Made by a program: the position numbers and the translations under genes. DNA of 64,000 nt from positions 11,036,001 to 11,100,000 of the forward strand of contig JASJZH010000004.1 in NCBI GenBank assembly GCA_037178975.1. The letters run 5' to 3'. Position 1 is the stretch's first letter. Each line of letters starts with the position of its first letter. Shown here piece by piece: positions 44,529 to 57,398 of this stretch. Below the pieces are notes generated by a model. That model was not told the origin of the DNA and made no database searches. It saw only the letters and a program-made list of their open reading frames with translations. The stretch comes from Oscheius tipulae (lineage: Eukaryota; Nematoda; Chromadorea; Rhabditida; Rhabditidae).

Positions 44529-44535
44529 TTATATA
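44529..44535 (-). promoter_or_regulatory. TATA box of receptor 4
   Basis: TATATAA on the minus strand, 45 bp before the start codon; receptors 1 and 3 have similar elements at similar distance. Confidence 0.55.
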
Positions 44536-46514
44536 CAGGCTCTATGAGATTAATCTGTCTAAATAAAGGGCAGTCAATCCTTGTCTTCAGTCATATTAAT
44601 TCAAATCACGCGTTTATATTCTAGCCATTGACATAAAGCGTTTTGACTTGGGTAGTTCAATTGACGGAGACTGTGTGTTTAAAAATAGATCACTTCCTAG
44701 TCCGGTATGACAGGGACAGGTGTTATGTTTACAACTCCTCTAGTATACGTCAGAACTATGCTTCATAGAGAAAGAATGACCTGAATAGGATCCGTTTTCA
44801 ACGTCTCGCCTCTCGCAACAAGGTAGACTCGTAGCTGGCGCTTTTGACACCGAGATGGTACTGGTTTACCGAGTTGAAAACAGCTACATTTCGGCTTAGA
44901 AGGCCGTTAGCAAATTTGAGAGTACCAGTCGGCTATGCCGCCTAGTAGGCGGTTTTTTTGAGCTCCGAGTCGTCCATTGCCAAGAAACTCTCCAAGGAGC
45001 AAAAGCAATAACGTTCTTTTTACAATGAAAGCAACCAAAACAGTAGCTTGTTAACTCAAAAAAGTTTCCTCTTGCATTAGCTTGACTCGTCTCTACAGAA
45101 AAAGTCCACAAACATTTCAAGTGTTATCCCAGACTTGTTCGCAGACGGACGCCTCTAGCAGATTGTAAAGGTAGGATGTCCTTTAATCCTGATGTTACGA
45201 ACCATTGAAAGACAGCATGGCGACTTCAATGCCTATGCCCTCATAGATTCTCGTACTAACAACTTGTTTAGCAAATGAATACATGGCAGAGAAGTAAGAA
45301 CACATTGCGCAGATTGGCTAATCATGGTAAAAAAAAGTGAAAAAAAAAAACTGTGGCCATCGCCTTTGAGGTCTAAACAACTTCAGCACCCTCAACTCAT
45401 TCACATATTTTCTCACACACCAATTTCCAGTTTCCCACACAGAACCAGACAAACTCTTAAAGTTCTACCTTCTTAGCCAGACCAAAGAAATCAACTTGCA
45501 AGAGTACAAAAATTGTTTCCCCAAGTTTTTACGATCTTCGTGCGAGATCAAGACGTACGTTGATCCCATCAAAAACGTGGGATATCTGAACAACAATGCG
45601 GGGATCCAGTCTATTGAACTGGGTCTTCTGATAATGGCCTTTGTGTGGATGTTCTTTGCCTTGCGTACATGAAAAAAGTTCATGACGAGTAGGCCCACGC
45701 ACAGTAGAAGGCTGTACGATTTGGTTAATCCGCCAAGATCAATTTTCTGGCTAGAGATCTTGGCAGGGTCTTGAAAAACAAGTAAACCTGGTCAGACATC
45801 CCTTATCGTCAAAAATTGGTGAGAGCTGGTTCTAAATTAACATGGGAAACACCAATAATTGACTGAGTATCCAATGTTTTCATGTTAAGATCCCGCGAGG
45901 AGCATCTCCTTTGCACGAAAGCGAACAGCTTTTTCACTTTGATCGTCCCATGAACTTTAGTTACTTTTGACCGACCTTCCATCGAAACTCTGGTGTAGTA
46001 AATGGCAGTCATGTACCACCCTTGAGTGAGCGTCGAGAATCAAATACTCTTCGAGGCCTAGCCCTATCAATAGAAGCATACTTATGTATTCCGAAATGGT
46101 CTACATCATATTAACGACAGGCAATTTTTATGGGACAGTCAGAAAGTGCTTGGGACGGTCCAAGTGAAAAAGAGCCAAGCAAATCTCTTTTGATTGAAGA
46201 AAACATAGTAACTAACCTACTCTCATCGCCTTTCACTTTGGCCGTCCAATAAGCTCTCTATATTTTGTTCTTCCTTTGTTGACGTCGGCTGAAGAATCGT
46301 ACAAAGTTTTAAACTTGAAAAAGGTTAAAGGGCTATCCTGAAGGGCTGCAATAATACTATAGACAAATTTTTTCTTCAGGAAGCTTGCAGGTCTGATCTT
46401 TTCGTGCACGTTTGCTGTCTCACGGCTGCTTGTACGCGACCGGCACACGCGGCCGGCTAGTTATGACGTGAGCGACCAGCTCCCAGGTCAAACAATAGTT
46501 TCCTGGAAGAAGAT

Positions 46515-46522
46515 TATATATA
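46515..46522 (+). promoter_or_regulatory. TATA box of the LysM-like gene
   Basis: TATATATA lies 51 bp upstream of the ATG at 46573. Confidence 0.5.
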
Positions 46523-46572
46523 GTCGGAACAATCGGAAAGCGTTCGTAGATCATCACTCTCTGAACCCTCCA

Positions 46573-46975
46573 ATGCTCTTCCAAACTACAATCGTCCTTC
46601 TCCTCTCCCTCTACAGCACCTTTGCTTTTCCCATGGAGCCAGCAGCCGATTTCCCGGTTTGTTCTGGTATTTCTACCATTTGAATGTGTACTTTAGGTAA
46701 TTCAAGGCGGATCCCAATTTGTCTGCACACAGAGACTTCAGATTAGGTCCTTGAGAAACAGCTTTAAGCCCTTTAATGTGGACTCTCTGTTGAAGCGATA
46801 TGGCATGTCTTTTAACGATTTCATCGTGGTCAACCCTCACCTGGTACCGATCAGCAAATACTCGAATCTGGCTCCGTACACGGGAACTAATGTGGGTTGA
46901 TTAGGTAGATAGAAGGACAAAAATGAACTTTTTCAGGATAAAGTCTGTGTGTCTGGCTACTGGCGCAAAAACTAG
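46573..46975 (+). CDS. Small secreted LysM-like protein
   Basis: Three exons joined at phase 0 (first exon ends before GTTTGTTCTGG, second after a TTTAG acceptor near 46696, third from about 46937). Signal peptide MLFQTTIVLLLSLYSTFAF. The mature part includes QFVCTQRLQIRSLRNSFKPF, then FNVDSLLKRYGMSFNDFIVV and NPHLVP: an order of tau-helix elements and an N-P close to a LysM fold (…ia..yg.s...l...NP). It ends DKVCVSGYWRKN. LysM modules bind GlcNAc polymers such as chitin and peptidoglycan, which would suit defence or cuticle roles. The LysM match is by pattern only. TATA box upstream. Confidence 0.6.
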
Positions 46976-47199
46976 AAGTTCTCTTCGTTTATCGTGTCTC
47001 CACTGTCTGTATGCCTTGCTCACAAACAAAAATCTTTGTAACAACCGTCTCTGTCTCTGTAGAATATTTATTCGTGGATATCGCAGTTCGATTTGAATAA
47101 AGCCAAAAATTAAGAAACTTTTGCTTTTGCAAGCCGATTCAAAATGTAGAGAATTTTAGAAAGCGTTACGTCAAGCTAGAATTAGGATTATTTTTTAAT

Positions 47200-48338
47200 T
47201 CAAACAGATGAAAAAGTGATGGAAAATCCTTTGTAAGTGTTAGAATCATCCGTTGCAAAGATAGCTACTCCGTTGTTGGAATTAATTGTAGAGCTATACC
47301 CGATAGCAGTAGAATAACCAGATGTGCTAAAATCAATGAAAAGATGAAATTTAAAGAAACAAATAGTACCTATACACGGCTGTCAATGGAGGCCCTCCAT
47401 TTAATCCCATAGAATAGATCGTAAATGGGTCGTAACCTCCCTCCGTTTGAAAGTCGTTGATTGTGTAACGGATAGCTCTGGCATGTATGGCATTTATTTA
47501 ATATTTAATAGTTCACATTACCTCGTAGTGGAGTAGAAAAAGTAGGCACAGTTCAGGTTATTGGGATAATTCTGAGGGTAGTTCGGAGAGTAAATCTAAA
47601 CAAAAGTAAGAAGTAACTGTAGTAGCATACTGTAACAGGTGTGTTCAAGTGGAACGAAGCACCGCAACCAGTGTATCTGTGGTCTCCTGGCAAGAAAAAA
47701 GTGAAAAAGAGTATGAACAAATAGCTTACTGTAATAGGCATCGTCTACTTCGTACTGACAGATGAAAGCAACGTTGGAGCTACAGCTAACGCTGACCCAT
47801 TTGGAGTAGAAAAGACCGTTGGCCGTTTCCATGATGACACAGCTGCCAACATTTGGTGTTGGAACTCCTAAAATGTAAGCGTTCAGATTTCTTGAGAAGG
47901 GTCGTCTTTTCTAAACACATCAGTCGCTAACGCCCCCTAGCGACCATTTTTCAAACTTCTCACCTCCATAAAAGTAATCGAGTGACTTGACTGCGCGACC
48001 ATCGTCATAAATACACGAAGTAGTGTTGCTACAGTTCACTCCAAGGTATACCGAGCCGAGAGCGGTTGTTGCATTTGCGAGGATCGTGTTCAACTAAAGC
48101 TCTCAAAGTTGTAAGAGTAAGTACGACAACAAACGGCTGGACTGTCGATCATGACCAAAGAAGCTCCATCCGCCTTGCATTGGCTGGCTGCCTGAGCTCT
48201 AGTGTACAGATTGTTGTAGGCCTTGTAGCAGAAGATGTAGTTCGGGTAGTTGGCCTTAATGTATCCAGCTGGGCAGGACGTGGGATAGTCAGCCTGTGCG
48301 CCTAGAAAGGCAAGAGCAAGGACGAGCAGCGAAATCAT
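47200..48338 (-). CDS. Secreted C-type lectin with C-terminal CUB domain
   Basis: ATG 48336-48338. Signal peptide MISLLVLALAFLGAQA, then a lectin domain: YIKANYPNYIFCYKAYNN, AASQCKADGASLVMIDSP, LGSVYLGVNCSN, SCIYDDGRAVKSLDYFYGG, GSCVIMETANGLFYSKWVSV and NVAFICQYE. Then CUB: GCGASFHLNTPVT, IYSPNYPQNYPNNLNCAYFF, AIRYTINDFQTEGGYDPF and GVAIFATDDSNTYKGFSITF before TGA. Seven or so exons with ~40-60-nt introns. CTLD plus CUB is a common nematode CLEC layout. No EPN/QPD triplet is seen. Expected to be secreted; defence or surface roles are inferred. Confidence 0.82.
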
Positions 48339-48572
48339 TGTGATAAAGACAATAATGCATTGTTCTCTTATGCACGGCTAAACACAGTCACTAATCCACC
48401 TATATCGAGGAAAGTCTACTAATATTTCCACCTTTATCAGCTTTCGTCAGTTACGCAGATTGTTCTCCGCTATTGCAGTCACGATAAGATGTTTCAATGA
48501 AAAGCTCTGTGCAACGAAACTTTGGCGTCATTTTTTTTTTTATAAAGTATCGAAAAATACACATAAAATAGA

Positions 48573-51500
48573 TCATTCATCCACAGTGGAACCCTCTGAA
48601 CTCTCTTCAGCTCGAACCGTAGACACTTTCTCCTTAACCGGTTTCCCAACATGCTGTCCAGTGGTGGTCACTTCTTTCACACTTTCATCGTCGTTCTCCC
48701 TCATGAACAAGTTCTGCACAAAGTTTCCAAAGACATATTTGCAGAATCTTGCTCGGAACTGTAGATCCCGATCCAACTTCCTTGTTTTCACAGGATGGAA
48801 GAAGATAATGTCTTTTAGGCGATTGTACATCTCGACGCGACCACCTCGTTCCTTTCCGTACCAATCGTACTTGAACTTGTAGCCACTAAAAATCGTTTCT
48901 CTGGTCTAGGCAAATGATATACTTTTCAACAGCCCACTGGTTGTTGTGGAAGTCCATGGTCTTCAGAACGTGAGCCATCTGGTTCTCAATAAAGTAGCCA
49001 GCCTCACTCATTATCTCGAAAACGTCGGCCATGTAGTCTATGGCGTCTGGAGGAATGAACATCCTGCAAATGGCTGACTCTGTCTCTCTGTCTCTCCCCA
49101 ACTCACCAATCCGAAGTAATATGACCCTGGTAAGAGTACAAGTACTCCGCTCCAGTCTGGTTAGTGATTCCCTTGGCTCTGAGCTAAAATACTAGTCGTT
49201 TCTCTCAAAAGCCGATCACTTACTCTCTCCTCAACTTCTTTCAGTGTCCTTTGAACAACTTGGTCGTCCTTGTACTTATCCTCCAGCAGATTTTTCAAGT
49301 TTTTCGGTGCATCTTGGAACCACCACATGTGATTCATGAGCATGATTTGTGGATTTATCGGCTTGTCCAAGGGGACATCGATCCAAAAGTTGAACATGGT
49401 ATCGTCTCCGATGAAAAAGTAGCCTGAAAACATTGGAGAAATGACTTTTTTACCTTTACCTTTAACATTTTGAAGCCTCAGATCCCTAACTTTGGAGAAA
49501 CAGTACGAATACTCGTACCCCTTTCTCATCTCATCCTTTGAAATGTTGATGAAATTGACCGGTTCAATGATTTTCAGGCTCTCTAAAACAATATCAGACT
49601 GAAAATGACAGAAACGAACCGTCCGGAAAGCTGCTGGGTATCCATGTACCGCAGAAGATGATGGTGCCGAAGAATCGACTGTAGATCCGTTGGAGGAGAC
49701 CAATAGCCGTGGTCCAGGGGTAGTTGTTGATGAGGATGAGGACCTGAAAGCTTGCTCTCTTGACAAAAAAGGGTGTAGTTACACTGGAGCCTCTTTTTTG
49801 CAAGGTATCTTCTTCGAGATTGGAAGCGAGATCTTGGGGAAGAGAAAGGTCTAATCCTGAAAATCGACTCATTGTCTGGATGAGCTGTACGACGTCTGGA
49901 CACATTATATTTTCTAGTGGATATTCGGTTTTGTTTACAAAGTGTTGAGAGCGAACACTGACAGGAAAAAAGACAAAAAAAACCCGAAGTTGTGCGGCTA
50001 AATAGGAATAAAGGGGCTGGAGATGGTATGCGTGGGACACGAGAGCAATAGACGATAGAGAGAGAGAGAGAGAGAGATACAATCACCACGGAGCAACAAA
50101 ATTACCATTGGTCGAGTTCTTGTCTGCCCTCTCACACCAATCCATAAGCTCCTCGTAGTCTTGAACAATCTTCTCCGCCCTACTGTTATCCTGAATATTC
50201 CAATGACTCTTATATGATTCAAAATATCCAAACCTTCTTTCCATTCTTATGGTAGAACCCCGTTCCAAAATCAATATTTGCTTCCCGGCAACCACTGAAC
50301 TTTTCGGTCAAGTTCACTTGATAGTCTTTGTGGAGGACGGAATATTTCATGGGAGGAAACTCGTAGTTGATGTCCTGTAGGGCTTTGATCCAAGCCTTGA
50401 CCAGTTCATAGTCGTCCTCCTCCCAGAATTCGTTTTCACTGAACAAGTCTGTCCGCTTTTGGGATGAAAACTCACGCGAATGCTTGAGCCAGAGCCACGG
50501 TACACTCGTCTACGGAATCCTTTGTGCAGTCCCAGTCATCCAGAAACTGTACTATCTGGCCGGATTTTTCGTAGACTTCACTGAAAGTTATCTTATCCAA
50601 AGTCACAGGAAGAAAGAGACAGTTCCTGGTCGAAATCTTTCAAATAGTTATGGGCATTTCGGTACTGGACGGCGTTGACAGGATAGAAGGCGACTTCCTC
50701 TCCTATGAGGTGAAGAAGTTTTTGAGAGAAGTAGGATCTCCAGATGTCTGTGACTCTGAAAGGAATGTGTGTGGAATGTGGTTCTCTGTTTCTCTTCGTC
50801 TCTCTGTCTCTCTGTATCACTGTATCTCTGTCTCTTACCTAAAAGCGACACTAGTTGGTAGAAACATCGTGAAGAAGGCTCGGTATTGGAAAAGAGTGTT
50901 CTGAGAGTTCCATGGAGAGTACGTCCCCTCTTCTAGAGTCACCGGAGGTGCCATGGGATTGAAAGTCACATGAAGACCGGTCTGTTTGTCAGCGTTTAGA
51001 AGTCTGAACCACTAGTCTAGACAAAAAAAGCTCATACCTATAAACAGCGTCCACATCCGGATCGTTGTGAACGATACCTAGAAGTCAAAAAATGAGTGTA
51101 ATGTTCCGAAAAGGGCAAAATAAACGTTTTGTTGGGAAGTTCACGGGGCCCGTGACCGAAATTTCAGTGGATAACACACAAACTGAGTGAGTGGAATGTT
51201 GAGAGAAGACGATTTAACAAAGACAACACACCTTGTTGCACTGCCGCAGTTTTCATCTTTTTGCACAGAATCAGCCTGTCCTTCCCATTGGTATGCTCCT
51301 TCAGATGCTCTAGAGGGAAACCTCTGGGCCACATTTCCTTGAATCCATAAAACTGGTAGGGATTGAAGAGTTTCTCGGCAATCTTTGATGATTTGGGCAT
51401 GTACCGGAGACCACTGACTGATTCTTTGTAGTCGAACTGAGCCAGCCCGAAGCCTAAAGGGAGAGGAGGGGGTCCTTGGAAAAAAGAAAAGATTACCATA

Positions 51501-52040
51501 GGGCTTGTTGTCATCGTCCGTGTCGTAGATCCACTCGGCCCCATTTAGCATAGCATATAGGTAGCCCAGATTCTTTCTTGTGTAGCTTTGGTAGGGAAGG
51601 AGCTGAGCAAACGAGCCAAAAGAGGCCTGGTCCTCGACTGAGAGGAAATGGACTCCGGGTAGGGACCAGTCGGTGGGGGTCTTGGTATCCGCCACAACAA
51701 CAACGGTCCAACCTTCTTGGGAGGCAAGATTCTGAAAGACGTCTCTGTCTTTCTCTCTCTATCTCCCTCACTAACTTTGACATCCTCCGTTGGGTACTGA
51801 ATAGATGTCACCACGATCCATTTACTGTTGTTAACTCTCTGCTGCACTGTCCGCACAGCTGACTTTTGTTTTGAGATATCAATGAGGTTGACAACGGTGT
51901 CGTAACTGTATCTTCACTGAGAGTGTAGGACTAAAAACAAAAACTCACGCCGGTAGGCTCGTCCTCTCCATACTGACCCACATTATCAGGTAGACGACCC
52001 CGACTCCAAGAATGGAGAAGAGGAAAAACCGAGGAATCAT
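48573..52040 (-). CDS. STELLO/DUF288-like glycosyltransferase-type membrane protein
   Basis: ATG 52038-52040. A type II anchor (MIPRFFLFSILGVGVVYLIM) precedes a luminal region. Landmarks in order: NSKWIVVTSIQYPTEDVK, EGWTVVVVADTKTPTDW, GVHFLSVEDQASFGSF, KNLGYLYAMLNGAEWIYDTD then DD (the acidic DxD-like cluster), TFNPMAPPVTL, AFRVTDIWRSYFSQKLLHLI, VLILINNYPWTTAIGLLQRI, GYFFIGDDTMFNFWID and DWMFIPPDAIDYMADVFEIM. Tail Ser/Glu-rich. This matches the DUF288/STELLO family; plant STELLO proteins are Golgi proteins affecting cellulose synthase, while the nematode function is unknown. More than ten exons; several introns hold CT/GA tracts (49079-49100, 50050-50085, 50785-50835, 51745-51775). Exact ends of some internal exons were not checked. 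Confidence 0.75.
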
Positions 52041-53818
52041 GACTGACCAGTAGGGGAAACAACAGATTATGTTAAATTCAGTGGGACGATGATCACCAGT
52101 CGATTGAAGCTCTCTCAATGAGCACACACAACGAGTCCCCAGTGTGGCAAAGCAGGTGGCGTGGATCCCAACGCACTGAGCCACATGGACTGAACAAACT
52201 GTTCTGGATTTCCTTTTTGAACGTGACGTGTAGGGATAGCTTTAAACAAAAGAATTGTAGAAAATTTTCTCGTTAAAGTTATTACTTCGCCCAATTGTCA
52301 GTGGCTACTAAAAAGAGTGAGTATCTCGGTCTCATTATTTGGTCGCCGTGCTAGTCTCAAGCAGTGATGCTAGCTACTAGGTCATTAGCTACTCGCGTAA
52401 CGTTCTAAACTTTGAGGTAATTTTCGATCCTGTGAAAACAAAGGTTGGATAATTTTTGTATAGCTTTCTTTTTGAGGGGAGTTGGGTTTACTGCTTTTTT
52501 GTGAGGAAGCAATACGAAAACAAAGAATGACAAGCAAAGCTCATAACTTTTCAGCTCTCCTTCCGAAGGAGGAACCATTGCTCACATGTTTGACCACTGT
52601 CTCTGTCTGGCAGAGACAGTTCTTTCTTCAAATTTTCTGTTTTCCATACTAGCATACACTTTTTATGGCTTTCTTTCCGCTCCCTTCCGAGTGACCTTGA
52701 CGCCACTTCCACAGCCACCCCCTCGCTTCTCTCCTTATCCAAAATTCAATGAGAAAGCTCTATAATCTCCTCGGAGTCCCTATCCGGTTCCTATAAACGG
52801 AATATACAAAATCAGAAGGCAACTGGCTGATTCCTTAAAAGTCATTATAGTTCGGGACAAAGATCTGACCTCCGGAACCGGTTGCTACATTAGTCATTCG
52901 AGTGGCCGTTTTGAGGCAATATACCCTCTGCCTACCCCAATCCTGGTCTCTTTTTCCACTGGCACCGACGATATCAGATCACCAGCAGTCAGGTCATCCA
53001 TGCATGCCCTTTTGTACAGGCGGCAGTCGAGCGAGCGACACCCCTGCTGCTGCCAGCCAGGGTTATTATCCTCTCGCACTCTCCAGGCTGTTATTACGAC
53101 AACAACATGCCCTAATTCATTAGTTTATTAGCTTTCGGTTTCCTTGTTGTTACTTGGGAACATAAAAATTTGGTCTGTACTGTTTTGGAAAAGTTTATTG
53201 ATCCTATGAAAACGACAGGGTGAAAAACAAAAAAAACAAGGCTGCCAGTGGAAGGCTCTCTGTTTTGATCAAGCTCTCTATCTCTCTGTCTCTCTACCTT
53301 CCCGTCTCTCTGTTCCTATGTCCCTCTGTCTCGCTGTCCTTTTGTCTCTTACCCATTTTGCTTGACTTAACCCTGATTACAGACTACCTGAGGCATTAGA
53401 GGATTAGTCGTTGACTGCCCTCTGTGACTCAGCGCTGACCAAATGTCTGCCAATTAATGTGGACTGATTTAGGTCAGCCATTTGACTACCTGAGGGAAAG
53501 AGGACTATTGCCAGTCGCCCCTTCCCCTTGCGTCAAATGACCATTATGCAAATTCTTGACACACTTTGTGACCTAGAGGGGAGAGTGACCGCCGCTTGAA
53601 ATCGATTGTCGGACACCTGGTGTGACCATGAAATTTCGAATATTCGCTATCGGGTCCCGAAAGACCTTGACTATTCTCCCCTACACTCCCTGTCTTTGTC
53701 AGCTGCTAGGCTGATCGCGAAAACTGTTTCTGTCCTCTCCCCTACGACCTCGACTCCTCTTTGAACTTGTAACAGTCGCAAAAAGAGGATTGAAACACCT
53801 TTTTCTAGATGCTAACAG
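52041..53818. other. Intergenic, 1.8 kb
   Basis: Divergent spacer between the STELLO-like gene and the second Clc-like gene. Contains an imperfect CTCTCTGTCTC tract at 53270-53350. No gene recognised. Confidence 0.45.
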
Positions 53819-54810
53819 ATGGCTGATGGACTGTCCAAGTGTGGAAGAAAGACAGCTCTTTCTATATTCTTTGGCTTCACCGTTTTAGGCTTCATATTCT
53901 GTCTCCTGTCATTACTGTCACCTAGCTGGCAGTACGTCTATCTCGAGGTAAGTCTAAGCACTCGGATCAGGCTCTGTATTTTTTCAAAGCTTCCCATTTT
54001 AAACACAGTATTTCACCGACTTTCCTCGTGATAGTACTGTCAAACATACCGCATTTAGCGCAGATTGCTGACCGGTGTTGCAAGCCTTTAATGCTCTGAA
54101 TCGAAAAGCTTTGCTTAGCAGTAATTCCTCCTGAATTTGATTGACCAAGTCAATAAGCTGGAAAGTAGGACCTGAGATTTAATCCTTTGTGTGCTTTAAA
54201 CATCTTGAGCGTTACCGAGAGAAGTACTGACCGCAAAGACAGTACGGGAGAGACTTTTCTAGGTAGCCAAGAAAAGACAGTCTCAGGCTTACCAGTAGCG
54301 AGACCTGGTCTACCTGGTTGTCCTTACCGTATAACTTTCAGAACGGTCGAACCGAGCACCACCACGGTCTATGGCTGGACTGTAAGCGTGACTACTCTTT
54401 TGACTACGGGAGACCGAAAGAGTACTACGAGACTCTTTGGAGGTTTTTTTTTCCAAAACCTTCCATTGATTCTGTCCCAGAAGAGACCTAGAAGGTTCCC
54501 CCTTCGCTGTCTTCTTTCTCCCACCACTCAACTGTGTTTATAAGTTTGACTACTACATCGACCCCGAGGATCTATACGACCATGACCACGACGAGAATAG
54601 GATTCAAAATGATGCCTATCAGCACCTGTTTCTGGGTAGCTAGACTACCTTTCCGGGACGATTTGAACTTTTAGGCTGGAAAGTGGCTGCCTTGTCAGGA
54701 ATCGGTGTCTCTGTTTGTTTCTGCATGGCTGCCTTGCTTCTAGGGATATGCTCCTTCTGTCACAGGACATTCATCTGTGCATGTACCGTCTTGGTAACTA
54801 TTGCTGGTCA

Positions 54811-54845
<35 letters not shown>

Positions 54846-56986
54846 AGTCTCTCTGTCTCAACTCCTAAAATTTCAGCTTTTCTGTCAACTGTAGGCTGGC
54901 TAGTCTTTTATATGTGGGCCAACTATCAGGACAATAAGGTCATCAAGGAGGATGAGGACACCATATATGAGGTAACAACTTTCTTAGTTTCCGAGAACAT
55001 GGTGCGTTCAGCAAAAACTCGGGTATGCCTTCTATTTCCAAATTGTGGGGTCTCTGATCCTTTGGTTTACCTCGATGCTGGGATGTTGTGTCACTTCGAG
55101 CATACTCGGAAAGTCTAGAGGTGCCAAGCTGGTCAAGATTGAGGTGAGTTCTATCTCTGATACCGAGATGATACGGATGCAATTTGTCTGGGTTTTCGAC
55201 ATTAGTGGGATCCAGAATTCAAAACAATTTCCAGGTGGTCGAGGGAGACGACTCTGTCCCTCTGAACAGTACCAGCAGTTCCCAGCCTTTTAAACGATCT
55301 TTCTCTGCCATCTACCGGGTCGACTCATCGGCTCTAAGACAATGGGAGAAGGACTACCTAAAGAGAGCTAGAGAACAAGCCTTGACCACTGAGAGCAACT
55401 TCAAGAGGACAGCCTCGATGCCAAACTTCTCCAAGAAACAACAGAAGCAAGAGAGAAGGAGGCAGAGACAACTAGTCAGGAACAGTCAGGACTTCTTCTC
55501 CTCGGCTTCAAACATCACTGAGCTGACCCATGCCTCGAATCTGACTCTAGCCACTGGGCAGTCTGCTGCAACTGCTCCAGCTCCAAGGCTTCCACTGGAA
55601 CCGACTACTCCAACTCCGAAGCTGAAGTCGGCTTTGAAGACCCCGAAAAGTTCGAGGAAGACGCTAAATGATACGGACCCAACCTACGACTATTTGGCGT
55701 GTCCAAGTTCTATTGGTGTCTCGTCGTTTTTGGGAGGGAACAGGTTAGTTTCTGTTCCTGCGTCTCTCTAAAAGCCAAACCTTTTTCAGTCCATCGAAGC
55801 CTCATGTCTACGACCCCGTCTATGAGCAAATCGGACCATCCAATGAATACTATCTAGAGCCGAACAGTATAAAAGAGGGACGTTCCACTTTGACTCTCAA
55901 CAAGGAATCTCCCAAGAAAGGTAAGTCGACATTGTTCTGGTACTTTCATTAGTCCCTTCAGCTCTGTTACCATCTCTCCCTATCAGTGGATCCTCTCAGT
56001 CAATTCCTATCCAGCAGAAGACGACTCTTATCGACGATGTTATTCGTCCTGTCTCTTGGCAATCAGAGCAGAAAAAGAATGCCGAGACCCAGGCGGATCT
56101 TCGGAGGATTCAGGAGAAGAGGACAATTGAAGAAATGAGTCGATTGGAGAGGTTCAAAAAGATACAGAGGCCGGTGGAGCCTCCTCCCAAACCTGTCTTC
56201 AACATTCGTGATTTTGGTATCAGTTTGGAGAAGCCGACTGTGGGAACGGCGGAAATTAACAAGGTGAGAGAGACAGAGAGACTGAGAGATACGGGGATAA
56301 AGAGATAGAGAGTCAGACTCTTTTTTAGGAGACTACCTTCGACTCCACACCATCCACACCCTCTCTGAAGTACGTTCAAATCCGGCCACATGGTCCTAGT
56401 TCCTCTTCTCCATCAAGGGATCAGAGTCCTTTTAGCTACACTCAGGTTCAGAGTCTATCCACAGCCAAAAATATCTGTTCTAGATCTCAAAAGACACTGA
56501 AGTCAAGCACCGACATGAAACCTCAATTGATGATCTCCCCACGCCACCCCCTGGCATAGCTCTCAACACTTTTGGAATGGGAGGACGGGCTTCTCAGAGG
56601 TAGTTTCAACTGATAACCGTCAAAAATTTGACTTTAGATCCATAACAAACCTTGCTTTCCACCCTGGAAGCACTTCAGTTCCGGATATTTTCGAAAGACC
56701 CGACTCTTCGGCCAGCAGCAAGCCTGTAGGAAGAAGAACACCCTTTTTAAACAAGAGTCTATTGGCTGTACTGCCGGACGAGGTGACTTTCAAAATAAGC
56801 AGACAGACAAAAGAGATTGACTTGCAAACTTTGAAACTTCAGGTCGACCGCTCGGTGGGCTCCTCCACCCAGTTCGAAAACGACACAATGTCTGAGACTG
56901 CTTCTTATATCAAAGATGCCAACGTGCGGTTGAATCTATTCCTGAATGAGACCAAGAAGTCCGCTCAGGACGAGACAACTGTATGA
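53819..56986 (+). CDS. Clc-like claudin-family protein with a long cytoplasmic tail
   Basis: MADGLSKCGRKTALSIFFGF starts the protein; TM1 is IFFGFTVLGFIFCLLSLL followed by SPSWQYVYLE. After a ~390-bp intron the loop continues NGRTEHHHGLWLDCKRDY (the W-GLW-C signature). TM2-TM3 include ALSGIGVSVCFCMAALLLG and LSTVGWLVFYMWANY; TM4 is YFQIVGSLILWFTSMLGC. The tail of roughly 500 residues is Ser/Pro/Lys-rich with basic and coiled segments (NFSKKQQKQERRRQRQL) and SALKTPKSSRKT, and ends DETTV, a class I PDZ-ligand form. Several exons were placed by phase-consistent joins; one junction near 54440-54540 is uncertain. The long tail and PDZ ligand suggest scaffold coupling at junctions or channels; inferred from family. 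Confidence 0.75.
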
Positions 56987-57398
56987 AAAACCCCGGTGCT
57001 TACATTCATTTCACTACTCTTTCTTGCCTTTCACAGATCATTTTGCCCTACGGGTAGCCCATGTTTGTATCTCTAATGTGATTTATAATAAAGCTTGCTT
57101 CAAAAGAGACCCATCTAGAACTTCTACTTATTGCTTTTCCATGTATACGCCCAGTTCAAGGGTCAGCAAAACAATTGAACACGAAAAAAATTTTAATTCC
57201 GCTTTCCGGACCTGAAAAACAGTTTCGTGTAGCGGAAGAAGGGGATTGGATGTTTGCTGTGTGTGAAGTTGACAAAGGGTAATCAGAAATATTTTGCCCG
57301 ATAAGCAGGGTTAAAGAGTCCATGATCTTGAATTCGAATTCGGTTTTTGAATCGCCTACCAAAAAGGGCAAGCCAGCAGGATCAGTACGATCCTTACT
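56987..57398. other. Intergenic
   Basis: 3' region of the claudin gene, with an AATAAA at about 57087. No gene seen. Confidence 0.45.

Larger units (their letters stand above)
44485..46572. other. Mostly intergenic; one possible terminal exon (+) at 45432-45672
   Basis: After a CCAATTTCCAG acceptor at about 45421-45431 the plus strand reads SHTEPDKLLKFYLLSQTKEI, NCFPKFLRSSCEIKTYVDP and a hydrophobic end (IELGLLIMAFVWMFFALRT) before a stop. This looks like the last exon of a membrane protein with an extracellular Cys pair, possibly tetraspanin-like, but no upstream exons were found; it may be a relic. The rest shows no gene. Confidence 0.35.
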
